Both the position numbers and the translations under genes were made by a program. From assembly GCA_027924585.1 (NCBI GenBank), contig BSBM01000191.1, positions 3,286,001 to 3,350,000 of the forward strand: a DNA stretch of 64,000 bases, in the 5' to 3' direction. The stretch's first letter is position 1. Every line of letters begins with the position of its first letter. The notes beneath the pieces are model-generated. The model was given only the letters and a program-made list of their open reading frames with translations, had not been told where the DNA came from and did not search any database. The stretch comes from Larix kaempferi (lineage: Eukaryota > Streptophyta > Pinopsida > Pinales > Pinaceae). Positions 33,385-45,433 of this stretch are shown here, one piece after another.

Positions 33385-36300
33385 TGTTATCACCAAACTT
33401 GTAGTTGCCCCTAGAGATGAATCCAAGATGGATGGCAGAAGGGATGGGCAACCAAAGAGGTGCAACCAAGATAGCCTCGACTCTCAATGGATGGTTGTCA
33501 CGCCAATTGAGGCAATCTTCACTTTATGTTATCTAGCCCAAGACAACAAAGGGGGAGACCTAGATTAACTCCCGATAGGAGAGATCAAACCAAAACACTA
33601 GATCAAGTCAGATATTGGTGAAGTACGTAAGGTGTATGGTGAACCCTAGATCTATGGATGAAGTCACAAGGTGAGTGATAGGTTGGATCAAGGGGTTTAA
33701 ACAGTGTAGATTTGGTCCAACATGTTTATGTGAGTGACTTATGAGGTTTAGAACAAGATTAAGGATCGGGGTACTAGTCAATTGTGAGAAAATCCACTGC
33801 CTTGGGAACCGTGTCCAATGCAAGGTAGTTAAGGTCCAAATTGAGGCTAACCAATACCAAAGGTGAACTTGATGAATGGATATGACAGTGTTCAAGTGTT
33901 CAAGCATGCAAGACAAAGACCAAACCCCAAGCTAACCCAACAATCCAAGAAAGTCGAATTGGCTTGGAGAAGATTAGTGCCTTGGGAAATGGGCCAAATG
34001 GAGTTGGATGTCCACCAAAATATAGATCAGGAATGTTGAGGTGCAAAGCTAGGTGGGTCTTGAAAGTTAGGATCATCCAATGGCTAGATCTTAGTAGATC
34101 TGAGATTGAAATGACAAAGACCAAACCCCAAGCTAACCCAACAATCCAAGAAAGTCGAATTGGCTTGGAGAAGATTAGTGCCTTGGGAAATGGGCCAAAT
34201 GGAGTTGGATGTCCACCAAAATATAGATCAGGAATGTTGAGGTGCAAAGCTAGGTGGGTCTTGAAAGTTAGGATCATCCAATGGCTAGATCTTAGTAGAT
34301 CTGAGATTGAAATGTATCACAAAGTGACCCAAGTGGGGCTCAACCCTCAAAATGAGGAATGGGGCCCACAAGGTGAAAATCACTGAAGTGACACACTAGG
34401 GGTAGGTTATAGAATGTGGAGATGAAGGATCAAGTGGGATCTCACCTACTCAGGTGCTAGATCCTAGCAAACTCACCCCTCCTAGGAAGTGCGACCTCCC
34501 TTGGAGAAGCTTCTTTGCCTTGGAAAATGGGTCGGATGAAGGCCAATCCACACCAAACTATAGATCCGAATCGCCGTGGATGCTATAGAGGTGGGTTTTA
34601 AATTTTATACCCAAAAGCCAAGTGGATCTTGCTAGATCTGAAAAATTGTAAAATGAGGGTTTTGAAATTATGAGGGTTTGAAGCATTTAGACAAATGGAT
34701 AGATCATGGAATGAGAAATTACCTTGAGATCATTCCTGAGTGATGGAAGTAGATGCCTTGCTGTTGAGGAAGACTTCCGCAGAGATCAAATGAGAAATTG
34801 TTGATTTTGCTTGCCAAAATGATGCCCTAGCCCACAAGTGCGACCTCCTCCTCCTGTCAACCAAGGAAAACGATTTCAATTAGTTGAGCAACAATGGAGG
34901 AAATACAAATGAAAAGCAAGTGATAACATGAAATAGAAGGTCCTGGGACAATAATACTCCCTGTTACCAACGAAGAGATCCAAAGAAGTAGGGAGGGTCC
35001 TCCCCTACCAATACGTCCTCCTCAAACCAAATCGGCCTCCACCTGTAGATGACCAAAACGTGGTACAAAAGATAGCAAAGCAAGATCTCCAAAAACCCAG
35101 GGCAAAGGAACAATCAACGAACGAACTCCAAAACCATTCACCATAACACAATAGATAGATGCAATAATAATTCTCTATTCCAGTAATCCAGAGCCAAAAG
35201 TCCCCTTTACAATGAGAAGCTCTCTCCTTTAAATAGGAAGGAGAGAGGCCATAACCCTAAGCACTTTTTGAATGAGTGGCTAAGATTAAAAGATCAAAAG
35301 ATCTAATCAATGGTTGAGATGAGCTCAACAATACAATACATGGATCAAATCAATAATACAATATAATAATGGACAAATCACCCATAACAAGGGGTCCCAC
35401 CACATGTCAATGATAAAACATAAGAAATAGATTATGGTGGGTCCAAGGGGTAATTTCTAATACCCTTGGTCAATCCCCATAGCACAATAATAATAAAATA
35501 ATCATCTAAGCACCAAATCGTGCCTCTCTGGGAAAGTCGTGAGCCTTGGAAGGCTCCATAAATCATCAAAAGATGTCATAAGTGATGGGTGTGGGTCCCG
35601 ATGAAGTTGAAATTGCTGGAGAAGGTGTGGAAGACATCCCACTCATCATCACAAATCATCCCATGCTATAACCTTGCCTCAATAGCCCAAATCGAATTTC
35701 TCTGTAGCCATTTTTACCATTTCTGGACTGCCTCGGGAAGTGTGAAATTGCCCAAACTGCCTCCTAGAGTGCATGGCTCCAAAAAGTAAGATCACCAGGC
35801 TGTTTGGGAGGGGGATAATATGGTAATAACAAGTGGCTGGACCACCCCCTCCATCAATAGCGCTCTAGGTGAACCAAGCATATCTCTGCTTGGCTCTGAC
35901 AAGCCAAAACTGCACTAGGATAGCCAACTGAGGCTAAACATCACTGTAATTGCCTGGAACTGAAAACAGACTGTCTCATTGGACTCAAAAGGTCCAAATC
36001 CATCTAAAGTGTGTACTCATACACCATATAGACCTCTTAATAATCTGTAAAAGTGTTGAAAAGCACATATCATCATCATAAGCATGAAACCACTGCATAA
36101 GCCCACCATGGTGACCTGTACCAGACCATGTATCATCTATCTGTATCATCTAAGGTCTGCCACCTCATGTCCTGTGGTTGACTTTTGGTCAAATTGGGTT
36201 TGACCAAGTCAACATGACCAAAATATAACTCAAACTGTCATCAAGCTGCTACAAGGTGTCAAAGGTTAAAACATGCTTTACAATCCATTCAAATAGCAAT

Positions 36301-37751
36301 TATAACAAAAAGTAATCATTACTGGCGATCTAAATCCAAATATAATCGATCATTAATTATTATTTATTACTCAGACAAGACTTTCAAGGTCATACTCACT
36401 TCATAGTTGTGATCAATTTGCTTGTGAAGGGTGAAGGCTAAGAATAACATGGCTAGGTTAAAGGATGACTTACTGACTTAACACTGTGACACTTTGGAAA
36501 TGGATAAGGGAATACACACCATAGCATATAGTGGACAAGCAATAACACAGGGAATGGCGGTGTCTCACAAATGGATAAGTTGTTCAAAGAGTGTTTATTC
36601 GCCTTCACAGATGCGCACAATCCATAATACAAATGAGGCCAACAATCTTTTTAATATAGAGTTTAAGTTCCATTGTTTTTGGGCCTAAAGTTTCCATATC
36701 CTTTGATCTATGCGTGTTTATAAACACATTGCATAGATTTACATTTCATGAGGCTTCTTGCTACAGGTGTGTTTTTAAGGGACTTGTTTACGTGAGCACT
36801 TCTAGGTGTGTCACAAACAGCTTGTTTACCTAGTTATTTACATTTCACAATAGATATAACATTCGATACTTCATAGCCATTTTCATTTGGCTTGCCTTTC
36901 ATTCATGTGTGTTGAGAAACACATTGCATGAATGGGCTTTTCATACAAGATACAACATTTCATTTCCATACTTTGCATTAATGGCAACACTAAAAGTTTC
37001 AGGTTTAGCCAACAACCTCTTTAGTGACTAGGGGGACTTCTCAAGGAAATCCAACTCACCAAAGGTAAGTTTTGTCACCAACTCAGAGCCGAGACACAAT
37101 AAATAGGGAAGCTTATCCAATACAGAGGCTACAGTGGGGAAAGGTCCTCCATGCCACTAGTCAAGTAGTAAGTCAAGGTAGTGAACAAACTGGGTAAGTC
37201 ATGGATGGATGAAGATAGTGAATAATGAAACCAACACTAGCAAGCCAAAGTATGGCGGGAATGATCACCTCTATTCTCCCTAGGGAGGGTAAAACCAATG
37301 AGTATAGGACAAGAACTTCTAAGTCTGAGTAGGGACAAATATGATATATATATAGTACAACCAGGTCCACATATCTATATGATTGCCAGATCATGATACT
37401 AGCTGCTAAGACATGCTACGAGAATGGAAATAAAAGCAATATAACCATAACACCATAATATACCTGTTGAGCCATATTCCTGAATGCTCGTCATCTATCC
37501 TCTGAAACTGTTGCTGCAACTCTAGCACTATTGATTGCTTTGTGCAAATGGCTAAATAGCTACATCGGTCATCTCTTTGAGTGTCCTGAGACTTAGTCAT
37601 GGCATGGGGAATAAAACTGTTGTCCATAAACTGATAGTGATCCATAGTAGATGCTCATCTCAGCATCTCAAATGCAAGGGAATTGGCTAAATAGTGTACA
37701 GGAATCAGAAAAATAATGTATGGTAGCTCGGCTACTATATATGTGATAACA
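33385..37751 (-). mobile_element. TGTTATC-family solo LTR, copy 5 (4367 bp), nested in copy 4
   Basis: On plus it runs TGTTATCACCAAACTTGTAG to CTACTATATATGTGATAACA, the exact reverse of the family. The flanks AGACT (33380-33384) and AGACC (37752-37756) are a one-mismatch 5-bp target duplication. Other copies show uninterrupted GAAGAGACCCCCCTCATTGT at the same place, confirming the insertion point in copy 4. It contains a perfect 201-bp tandem duplication. No internal element region and no gene. Confidence 0.92.
33912..34313. repeat. Perfect 201-bp tandem duplication in LTR copy 5
   Basis: The block from GACAAAGACCAAACCCCAAG to GATCTGAGATTGAAAT occurs at 33912 and 34113 with no difference that I can see. 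Because 201 is a multiple of 3, open frames on both strands run through both units and give long but spurious repeated peptides. Confidence 0.95.
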
Positions 37752-38510
37752 AGACCCCCCTCATTGTAAAGGGAGTTTTGGCTCTTGGATTTTCGACATA
37801 ACAAAAATATTTTTGCAAAAAACCTTGGAAGCTTTGTGAATGTTGTTGCAAGTGATTGTAAAGTATTTTCTCTTCGACATCATTGTGGATCTATCTCTTT
37901 CCATAACAATTTTTGCAGGGGCCGTGTGGTAGAGAAGGACATTTTTGAAGGGGGCGCTATTGTGGGGAGACTCCATCTTTCCTCCTCAAGACGTCTTGCA
38001 TCAGGGAGTATTTTAATTGTATCTTGTGATCATATTGATGCTCTTTGATTCATCTTTCTTGCCGTATAGTCTACTTCATGTTTGATCCGATTCTAACTTA
38101 TTAGATCGTTTTGGCAGGGAGGGGCACATTGGTCATCTTGGGAGCATAGCGATTTCTCTTGGAGAGGTTGGATCTCACTCTAGATTGCTTCAATTTGGGA
38201 AGATCATCAATTTGCAAGGATGCCGCAAGTATTTCTATGTGTGTTTCAATTTATTTTTGTTGTTACGGGATCTATTCCAATTGTCACCATTAAAACCCTC
38301 ATTGTTAAAACCCTTGTTTTCTAGATCTGATAGATCGAGTACTTCTTTGAGTACAACCGTCAAAACTCACTTTGGAATACATATAAAAACACTAGATCTA
38401 AAATTTCAACTCAAACCGACTCCATTTACCCCCGGATCTAGCACTAGTCATCTCTAAGTGGGATGCCCTCCTTGGGTCTTTGGTCAATTTTTCAGATCTA
38501 TCATCTGGGT
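37752..38510 (+). mobile_element. TGTTATC-family LTR, copy 4, 3' part (truncated)
   Basis: It resumes at AGACCCCCCTCATTGTAAAG GG, continuing copy 4, and follows the post-TATA text seen in other copies (TTTTGGCTCTTGG, TTTTGGCAGGGAGGGGCAC). The expected GTGATAACA end is missing; the sequence passes into a Copia gag fragment near 38510. Confidence 0.75.
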
Positions 38511-38762
38511 CTTGCTTGAGTTTTTCTCATCCATTTGAGGGATCAAATGATCCTTCACTACATCCAAGATAATCCTCTTAGCCTTCACATCTTTTAGGTT
38601 GTGAGCTACCAGGTCCGTAGGATCTCACGATGCGGTCACCCCTGTGCTTGCAAACTCCCACAGGTTGTTCTCCATGAGAACCAGCATGACCTTCGCCTTT
38701 CAAGGGATGTAGTTGGAGGCACCTTCCAACCTATCTTCATATCGAATCCCTGTTGCAGCCAT
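38511..38762 (-). pseudogene. Copia gag N-terminal fragment (third Copia lineage)
   Basis: From ATG at 38762 the frame gives MAATGIRYEDRLEGASNY, then KAKVMLVLMENNLWEF, a stop or two, and KDVKAKRIILDVVKDHLIPQ. This is the DUF4219/UBN2 start of plant Copia gag. It resembles Copia A gag (KAQRILLDAIKDHLIPHV) but is a separate sequence. It is cut at about 38510 by TGTTATC-family LTR text. Confidence 0.8.
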
Positions 38763-40280
38763 CTTCAAGAACCTGAATTGCTGCTTGCTGTTCGTATTTT
38801 AACTACTACTCGGATCCCTGCTCGAGGCTTCTCGAACTTTGTTTGTTGCTTGGATCTGCAGCCTACTGCTGCCCAAGGTTTCTTGTAGCGTTTTGCTGCT
38901 GCTAGTGCTCGTGGTCTATCTTGGGCTACTCGAGCTTTCTGCTCCCTGCTCGAAGTTTCTTTGGGCCTACTCGGAATCTTTTCTGGGGCTGCCTGAAATT
39001 TCCGGGTTTGATGCCTGAACTACCCTGACTGTTCTGGGCTGCCCGAATTTTCCATAGGCATCCCAACTGACTTGGCAGTTTCCCGTTGGCGACTGCCCTT
39101 TCCTGGAGGTTGCTGGTTGGCGGATTTCCTAGCTGGCGACTACTTCTCTACCTTGTGCTCAGCCTTAACTATCCACCCGCGATTTGCAGCTCCTGTCTGC
39201 ACTGTCCGCCTAGCTTCTTGCTAGTCCACCCGAGCAGGCTTCTCCTCAGCTAGTGGCCTGTTTATGACTTCCAATCTCGACGACTACGTGCGTCAGTTCC
39301 CTTCCTCTACTGATTGCCTTCCACTTGTTAGACATTATCCATGTGGAAGTACCTGTCCGATGCTACAAAAATCAACAGTACATAAATAAATAAAAAATCC
39401 TTCGCCCATGTCAACCTATGACTGATACTACTCTATATACTCATCAAAACTACCATATGCATGGTCATTTAGGAGCAACAAAATACAACATCTAGTAGCA
39501 TATCATCATCATAGTAGATCTTTTGGCATGGCATAGCATTAGAAAATGGCATTATATCATAATCACCACAACACTGATATCATATGTAACCATATAAGTC
39601 TAGAACGCTGAAGCAAGCTGAAAGCAAAAATAAGTTCTAGTATGCCCATACAATATTTGGCATAACAAGCCCAAATTGCATGGATAGAGCGTAATGAAGG
39701 ATTTCGGGTAGAAAGAAAATCCCAAAGGAGACCATAATGGAAAATATTTTGGGACGCTCTGACCTTAAGGTTTTGATACAAATTGATATGAACAAAATAC
39801 CAACAATGCAAGAATATAGACACAAGAATTCACAAGGAAGAAAGTATGCAAGCATGAGAAGAAGATTGTTGGAATTGTATACATTCTTCACACTCATTTG
39901 TATTGATGATTATTAGAAGAAATTTGGGGTCTAAAATGGGCCTTATAAAAATGTGCCATGGATGAGTTGGATTTCTCAAACCAATACAATTGCAATAACT
40001 TTGGTCAACCATTATGGTTGAGTTGGACAAACAGAAGTCAAAGATGCTTATGTGTCATAATTTTATTTGACAATGGCTTAACTTCATATAAACCTCACCT
40101 TGGTTAAGATTTTGAAAAGTTCATCTCAAAATATGATAAATATACTTGAAATAATAAATATAGAGTATTTTCTATTATTACTACTTCTAATTTCTTTAAA
40201 ATATAAATCTTACATTAATTAAGATAGTGGAGTAATTTTGAAATAATAAATATAGAGTATTTTATATTATCAATAATTCC
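38763..40280. other. Probable leader or LTR of the third Copia, then unassigned AT-rich DNA
   Basis: Upstream of the gag ATG (38763-39330) there is C/T-rich text with CTCGAAG/CTGCTGCT repeats and no recognisable PBS. TGTTAGACATTATCC at 39328 could be an LTR end, but no partner end was found. From 39360 on there is nothing codable. From 40140 AT-rich text begins, with a repeated ATAATAAATATAGAGTATTT motif (40150 and 40240). Confidence 0.35.
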
Positions 40281-41585
40281 TGTTAGAGATAGTGGTATCT
40301 CGGAAAGTCCTCCATGATTCAGATGCCTTGTATGGAGGTACATCAACAGTATATGCATCAGGATGGAGTAGAGGGTGAGATGCACTCTACTTAGTGGCAT
40401 GAATCCATTGGCAGATGCCTGCGGACCTTCCGGGATGTTTTGCCTTATGCATGCATGAGATTTGCATGTACAATTATTAATTAAAAGATGCATGCAAAAG
40501 TGACTTTTTGCATGCACAAATATTAGGTTTTTGGTAAACCTAATTGATCAGTGAGATTATATATAGAGGTAGGAGGTCCCCGGATGAGGTTGCTCAGTTG
40601 ACTTATCAGAGAGATCAATCAAGAGTGAGGAGGGCGCATTAGTGCATGCAAGGCGACTTTCTGAGAGAGAGAGAGAGAGAGGAGCTTCTGCAAGAGGGAG
40701 AGTGGGGTGATCTGAGTTGGATCAGTCACCACTTGACCAGAGGCAGTAGGCACTTGGCACCTAGTTCTGTGGACTGAGAGAGTTCATCAGAGTGGTTACT
40801 GTAGAGATTGAGGAGGACGACTTCCAAAGAGAGGGAGGCACGCATTACTTGAGGAGAGAGGAGGCTGTTCTGGATCCGATTGATCGATTGAGCAGCTGAG
40901 ACATTCGGAGTATCCTTGCCTTAGCGTTTGAGGAAGGACTGTGACGATCAGAGCTCAGATCTGTTGAGATCTGATTTTGTACGAGCATTTGACATCTAGA
41001 GGGAGGGCACACTTTTCCATGCAGAGGAAGGGTGCATTCATCAGATCTAGCAGTTGGTCTTCTTCTATAGTAGAGCGGATCAGAGCAGTGCAGTAGGAGA
41101 GACAATACAGATAGAGTTACTTGCAGATAGATCCAGATCCAGTTGACATCTAGGGCACATTTCCTCTGTGCATGCATCAGTCGTTGCATGGAGATCTAAG
41201 GTTTTGACTCCGTCAGGTTTGGTTGTTACTTCTGAGGTAAGATTGTATGTAGTTGTATTCTTCTTATATTGCTCTGGGATCGAGATAGAAGAAAGCCCCA
41301 CAGATAGATGGTTTTCCCCATTTGGGGTTTCCAGGGTATATCCTGAGTTATTGTGTGATTGTTGTGTTTTTCATTGTGGAAGTGTTAAGAGATCTATACT
41401 GTTTGTATCTTAAGTCATTATTGCATTATTGATTTATAGAGGCTCAAACCGCTTGAGATCTCATGGCTATCCAGAGGGAGTAGTGATCTTTGGAAAAAAT
41501 TAACAATTCCAAGTTCTTTAAAATACAAATATTACATTAATTAATATGGTAGTGGAGTAATTTTGAAATAATAAAAACATTTATA
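40191..41585. repeat. AT-rich direct duplication split by a solo LTR
   Basis: TTCTTTAAAATATAAATCTT ACATTAATTAAGATAGTGGA GTAATTTTGAAATAATAAA occurs at 40191-40255, and a near copy occurs at 41514-41577. The solo LTR at 40281-41505 inserted just after the first copy. Confidence 0.85.
40281..41505 (+). mobile_element. Solo LTR of the Copia A family (1225 bp)
   Basis: Begins TGTTAGAGATAGTGG and ends AAAAAATTAACA. The flanking 5-mer ATTCC is duplicated exactly (40276-40280, 41506-41510). It matches the Copia A LTR 6823-8026 in reverse orientation along its length. A TATA-like TATATATAGAGG lies near 40557, with a CATGCA-rich segment just upstream (40440-40520) and a GAGA run near 40665. No PBS or internal domain, so it is a clean solo LTR. 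Confidence 0.95.
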
Positions 41586-41632
41586 TAATTAATCTCTTAA
41601 AATTAAAAATAAATAATATTTAAAAAAGTATC

Positions 41633-44600
41633 TGTTATCATATATATAGTAGCCAAGCTACCATATATTTTATTCCAGATTGCAGTACATTTTTCAGCCA
41701 GTTCCCTTACATTGAGATGCTGAGATGAGCATCTATATTGGATCACTTTTATGATTATGGACAACAGTATATTCCTATGCCATGACTGAGTCTCAGGAAA
41801 TTTAGGTTTGATGACCGATGTAGCCATTTAGCCATTTACAGTGCAGTATGTATTGCCCAGAGTTGTAGCAGCAGGTTCTCAGTGGACAGATGATGGTTCA
41901 GATTGTTTATGCACGAGTATATGACCCAGTAGGTATTATCTTGTGTTATGGTTATTATTGCTTTTATACTCATTCCTGTGGCATGTCTTGGCACTTAATG
42001 TCATGATTTGGTGATCATATAGATATTTGGACCTGGTTGTATTATTTATTTATATATGTCCTCACTCAGATTTAGAAGTTCTTGGTTATACTCATTGGTT
42101 TTACCTTCCTTAGGGAGAATAGAGGTGATCATTCCCACCATCTTTTGGCTTGCTAGTGTTGGTCTCATTACTCACTTTCTTCACCCATCCATTACCTTCC
42201 AGTTATTGTTGCTACCCTGAATTACTACTTGACTAGTGGCATGGAGGACCTTCCCCCACTTTAGCCTCTTTGTTGGATGAGCTTCCCTGTTGTATTGTGT
42301 CTCGGCTCTGAGTTGCCTAAGTTGTTTTGGCTAAACCTGAAACAGATAGTGCTACCATCAACACAATGTGTATGGAAATGAAATGTATATCTTAAGTGAA
42401 AGCCCATTCTAGAATGTGTTTTTTAACACATGTGAATGAAAGGCAAGCCTAATGAAATTGGCTTTGAAAGTTAAATGTGAAATGTAAATCCAAGAATGTG
42501 TTTCTTAACACACATGGATTGAGGCTATGGAAATGTATTAAAGGCCTAAAAAGCAATGGTTTAACAAATGTTATATCTAATGATTGCTGGCCTCACTTGT
42601 ATTGATTTATTCCTCACTAGCTTGCGAGTTATCATGTGAGATGGAGTAAGGGACAACTAATTCTAAGTGTCCCCTAGAGTCTTGAGTTACGGTTTGTCGG
42701 ACACCTAGTCATGGCGGCTCTAGAAAAGATCCTCACGAAGCTGTATCAACTTGGATATGAGTTGTAGGCATCTGTTGAGGTTGAATAAGCACTTCTGAAA
42801 CAACTTACCCATTTGTGAGACACTACCCTCTCCTGTGTTACTGCTTGTCCAACATATGCTAAAGTGTGTATTCCCTTTCCATTTCCAAAGTGTCACAATG
42901 TCAAGTCACTGGTCATCCTTTAACCTAGCCTTATAAGTTTTAGCCTTCACCCATCACTAGCAAATTGATCACAGCTATAAAGTGAGTATAGTCTTGAAAG
43001 TCTAGTCTGAGTCATAATAATAATATTGAAAACATTTAATATTTGGTTTTAGATCGCTAGAGAATTGATTACTATATGTTATATTGCTACTTGAATGATT
43101 TGTAAAGCATGTGTTAACCTCTAACAGGACATGAGGTGGATAGACCATGGATGATGCAGATGGATGATATATGGTCTATTACAAGTCACCAGATGGTTCC
43201 ATGCATTGGTTACAGGTTTATGATGATGATTTGGTATTTTGTCATATTTGATCATTTACAAATTATTATTATTTTTATCTGTTCAGGCATTGTTGAGATA
43301 TTATATGATCATGCAGAGATCCATATGGTGTATGAGTACACACCTTTAGTAGATTTGGGTTCTCTGAGTCCATTGAGACAGTTGGTTTTCAGTTCCAGGC
43401 AGTTACAGTGAGTATTTTCCTCAGTTTATCATTCTGGTACATATTTGCCATTAAAAATGGCCTGTGAGAGCAGTTTGATGATCTTCTTGGTTCACCTAGG
43501 GCGCTATAGAGGGAGTATGGGGTCCAACCACTTGTTTTTACTATTATGCCATACCTCAGGACATTATGGTGCAGTCAGATTTGGTCCCGAATGAACCAAC
43601 AGAGAGTTACAGCTGTTTTTATACTTTCCAAATGATTTACATACACATAAAAATGGTAAAAATGGCTACTTAGGAAATCGATTTGAGCTACTGAGGCAAG
43701 GAATTGGCATGGGAATTGTTTTGATGATGTGTTTGATGTCTCCTACACCCTCCAGAGCAGTTGTATCAGTCAGTGCGGCCCACTCACATTTCTCCGGCAC
43801 ATTTTGAGGTTTTCTGGAGCCTTTGGAGGCTCACAACTTTCCCAGAGGAGCACGATTTGGTGCTTAGTTGAGTCATTTGATATTATTGTGCCATGGGGAC
43901 ACACTAGGGTGGTTAGAATTTCGCCCTAGATCCACCATGAGCGGGTTATCATGTTTATCTAGTCATATTGAGTGGGACGTCCTCCTAGAGTGACTTTGTC
44001 GATGTATTATGTTATAATTTTGAGTTGATCCATGTACTTTATGTTGAGCTCATCTCAACCGTAGATTAGAACTTTTATATCTTTTAATCATAGCCATCCA
44101 TTCAAAAGGTGGTTAGGGTTTTGGTATCTCTCCTTCCTATTTAAAGGAGAGAGCTTCTCATTGTAAAGGGACTTTTGGCTCTTGGCTTCTGGATTAAAAT
44201 ATTTTCTCACAGATACTTGTCTTATGGTTGTGGATGCGATTGATGTTTATTGAAACTGTTCTTCCTTTGCATTGAGAGTATTGTAGAAGATCTTTTGCAT
44301 ATTTTTCTCCACGTTTTTATCTACAGGTGAAGAAGTCGATTTGGTGAGGAAGGTGCAGTGGCTGGGGAGACCCTCCCTGCTAGTTTCTCTTCTCTTCGTC
44401 GGTTACAGGGAGTATCACCATCTTAGTACCTCTTACTCTTTGTTTCCATGTTCATTACTTGTATTTCTTCCATTCTTGCATTAGACTGATTGATCTTGTT
44501 GTCCTTGGTTTATCAGGAAGAGGAAGGCACATTGGTGGAGCTGGGCAATTCACACAAGCAAGGAAACTCTCCAATCTTTAATTTGATCTTTGCGGGAAAA

Positions 44601-45428
44601 ATCCTCGACATCATAGCAAACATTTCCATGACTTACGTACGCTTGTGAGGTAAGTTATTTATTCTTCTAACCTACCCATCTGCCAATTTCAATTAAAACC
44701 CTAAGTAAAATCCTTCGGAAAATTACACAGCTCAAATGACTTGGTTAACAGCATAACCATTTCTGGGTTTTTTGGCTCTTGCAATTATCTAGGTGGGTTC
44801 TCCAAAATGTCATGCTTGGAGGACTCCATAGGCCCATTTCCCAAGGCACTAGCCTCTCTCAACCCTCACGACTTTCCTGAGAATGACTATTTACCTATTG
44901 TTTGACCCTGTTTGCTGAACTTGTTGGTTTTAACACTATCATATTTATCTCACAAGCTATGCTAGAAAGCCCCTAGCCTCAAATCCATTCTTTGGGACAC
45001 TTTCCCCGTTTTAAGGGTCACGTTTCCCAAGGCAACTGAATTTGACCATTTTAAACTAGCACCTGAATCCTGGAATCATACTTAATCATTGAATCACGGT
45101 GTGTAATCATTCTATACCAAGTCATATCTTCACCAAGCCTGCACAGTGATTTCATTTCCTTAAATCTCGGGTTCCATACCTGTCACCTTACGTATTTCAT
45201 CTTGCCTGATTTGATATGGTGATTGGGTTTGATCTCTTTTGTCGGGTGTAGATCTGGGTTCCCCCCTTGTTATCTTGGCTTTGATAACTTAAGTGAAGGG
45301 TGCCTCGATTGGCGTGACAATCAATCCATTGGAGATCGAGGCTCTCGAGGTTCACCACTTTAGTTGCCTATCCCCTCTACCATCCTTCTGGATCCATTAT
45401 AGGGGCAACTACAAGATTGGTGATAACA
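41633..45428 (+). mobile_element. TGTTATC-family solo LTR, copy 6 (3796 bp)
   Basis: Begins TGTTATCATATATATAGTAG and ends CTACAAGATTGGTGATAACA. The perfect 5-bp target duplication GTATC lies at 41628-41632 and 45429-45433. Family landmarks are in order, including CTATTTAAAGGAGAGAGCTT near 44140 and GGGCGC blocks. It is the shortest complete copy and has no coding content. Confidence 0.94.
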
Positions 45429-45433
45429 GTATC

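Noticed and set aside
33964-34386. 140-residue plus-strand frame and 125-residue minus-strand frame with repeated peptides
   Set aside because: Produced by the perfect 201-bp (multiple of three) tandem duplication; no conservation outside it.
39328-40280. Possible LTR for the third Copia starting TGTTAGAC
   Set aside because: No PBS beside it and no matching outer end or target duplication found; left unassigned.
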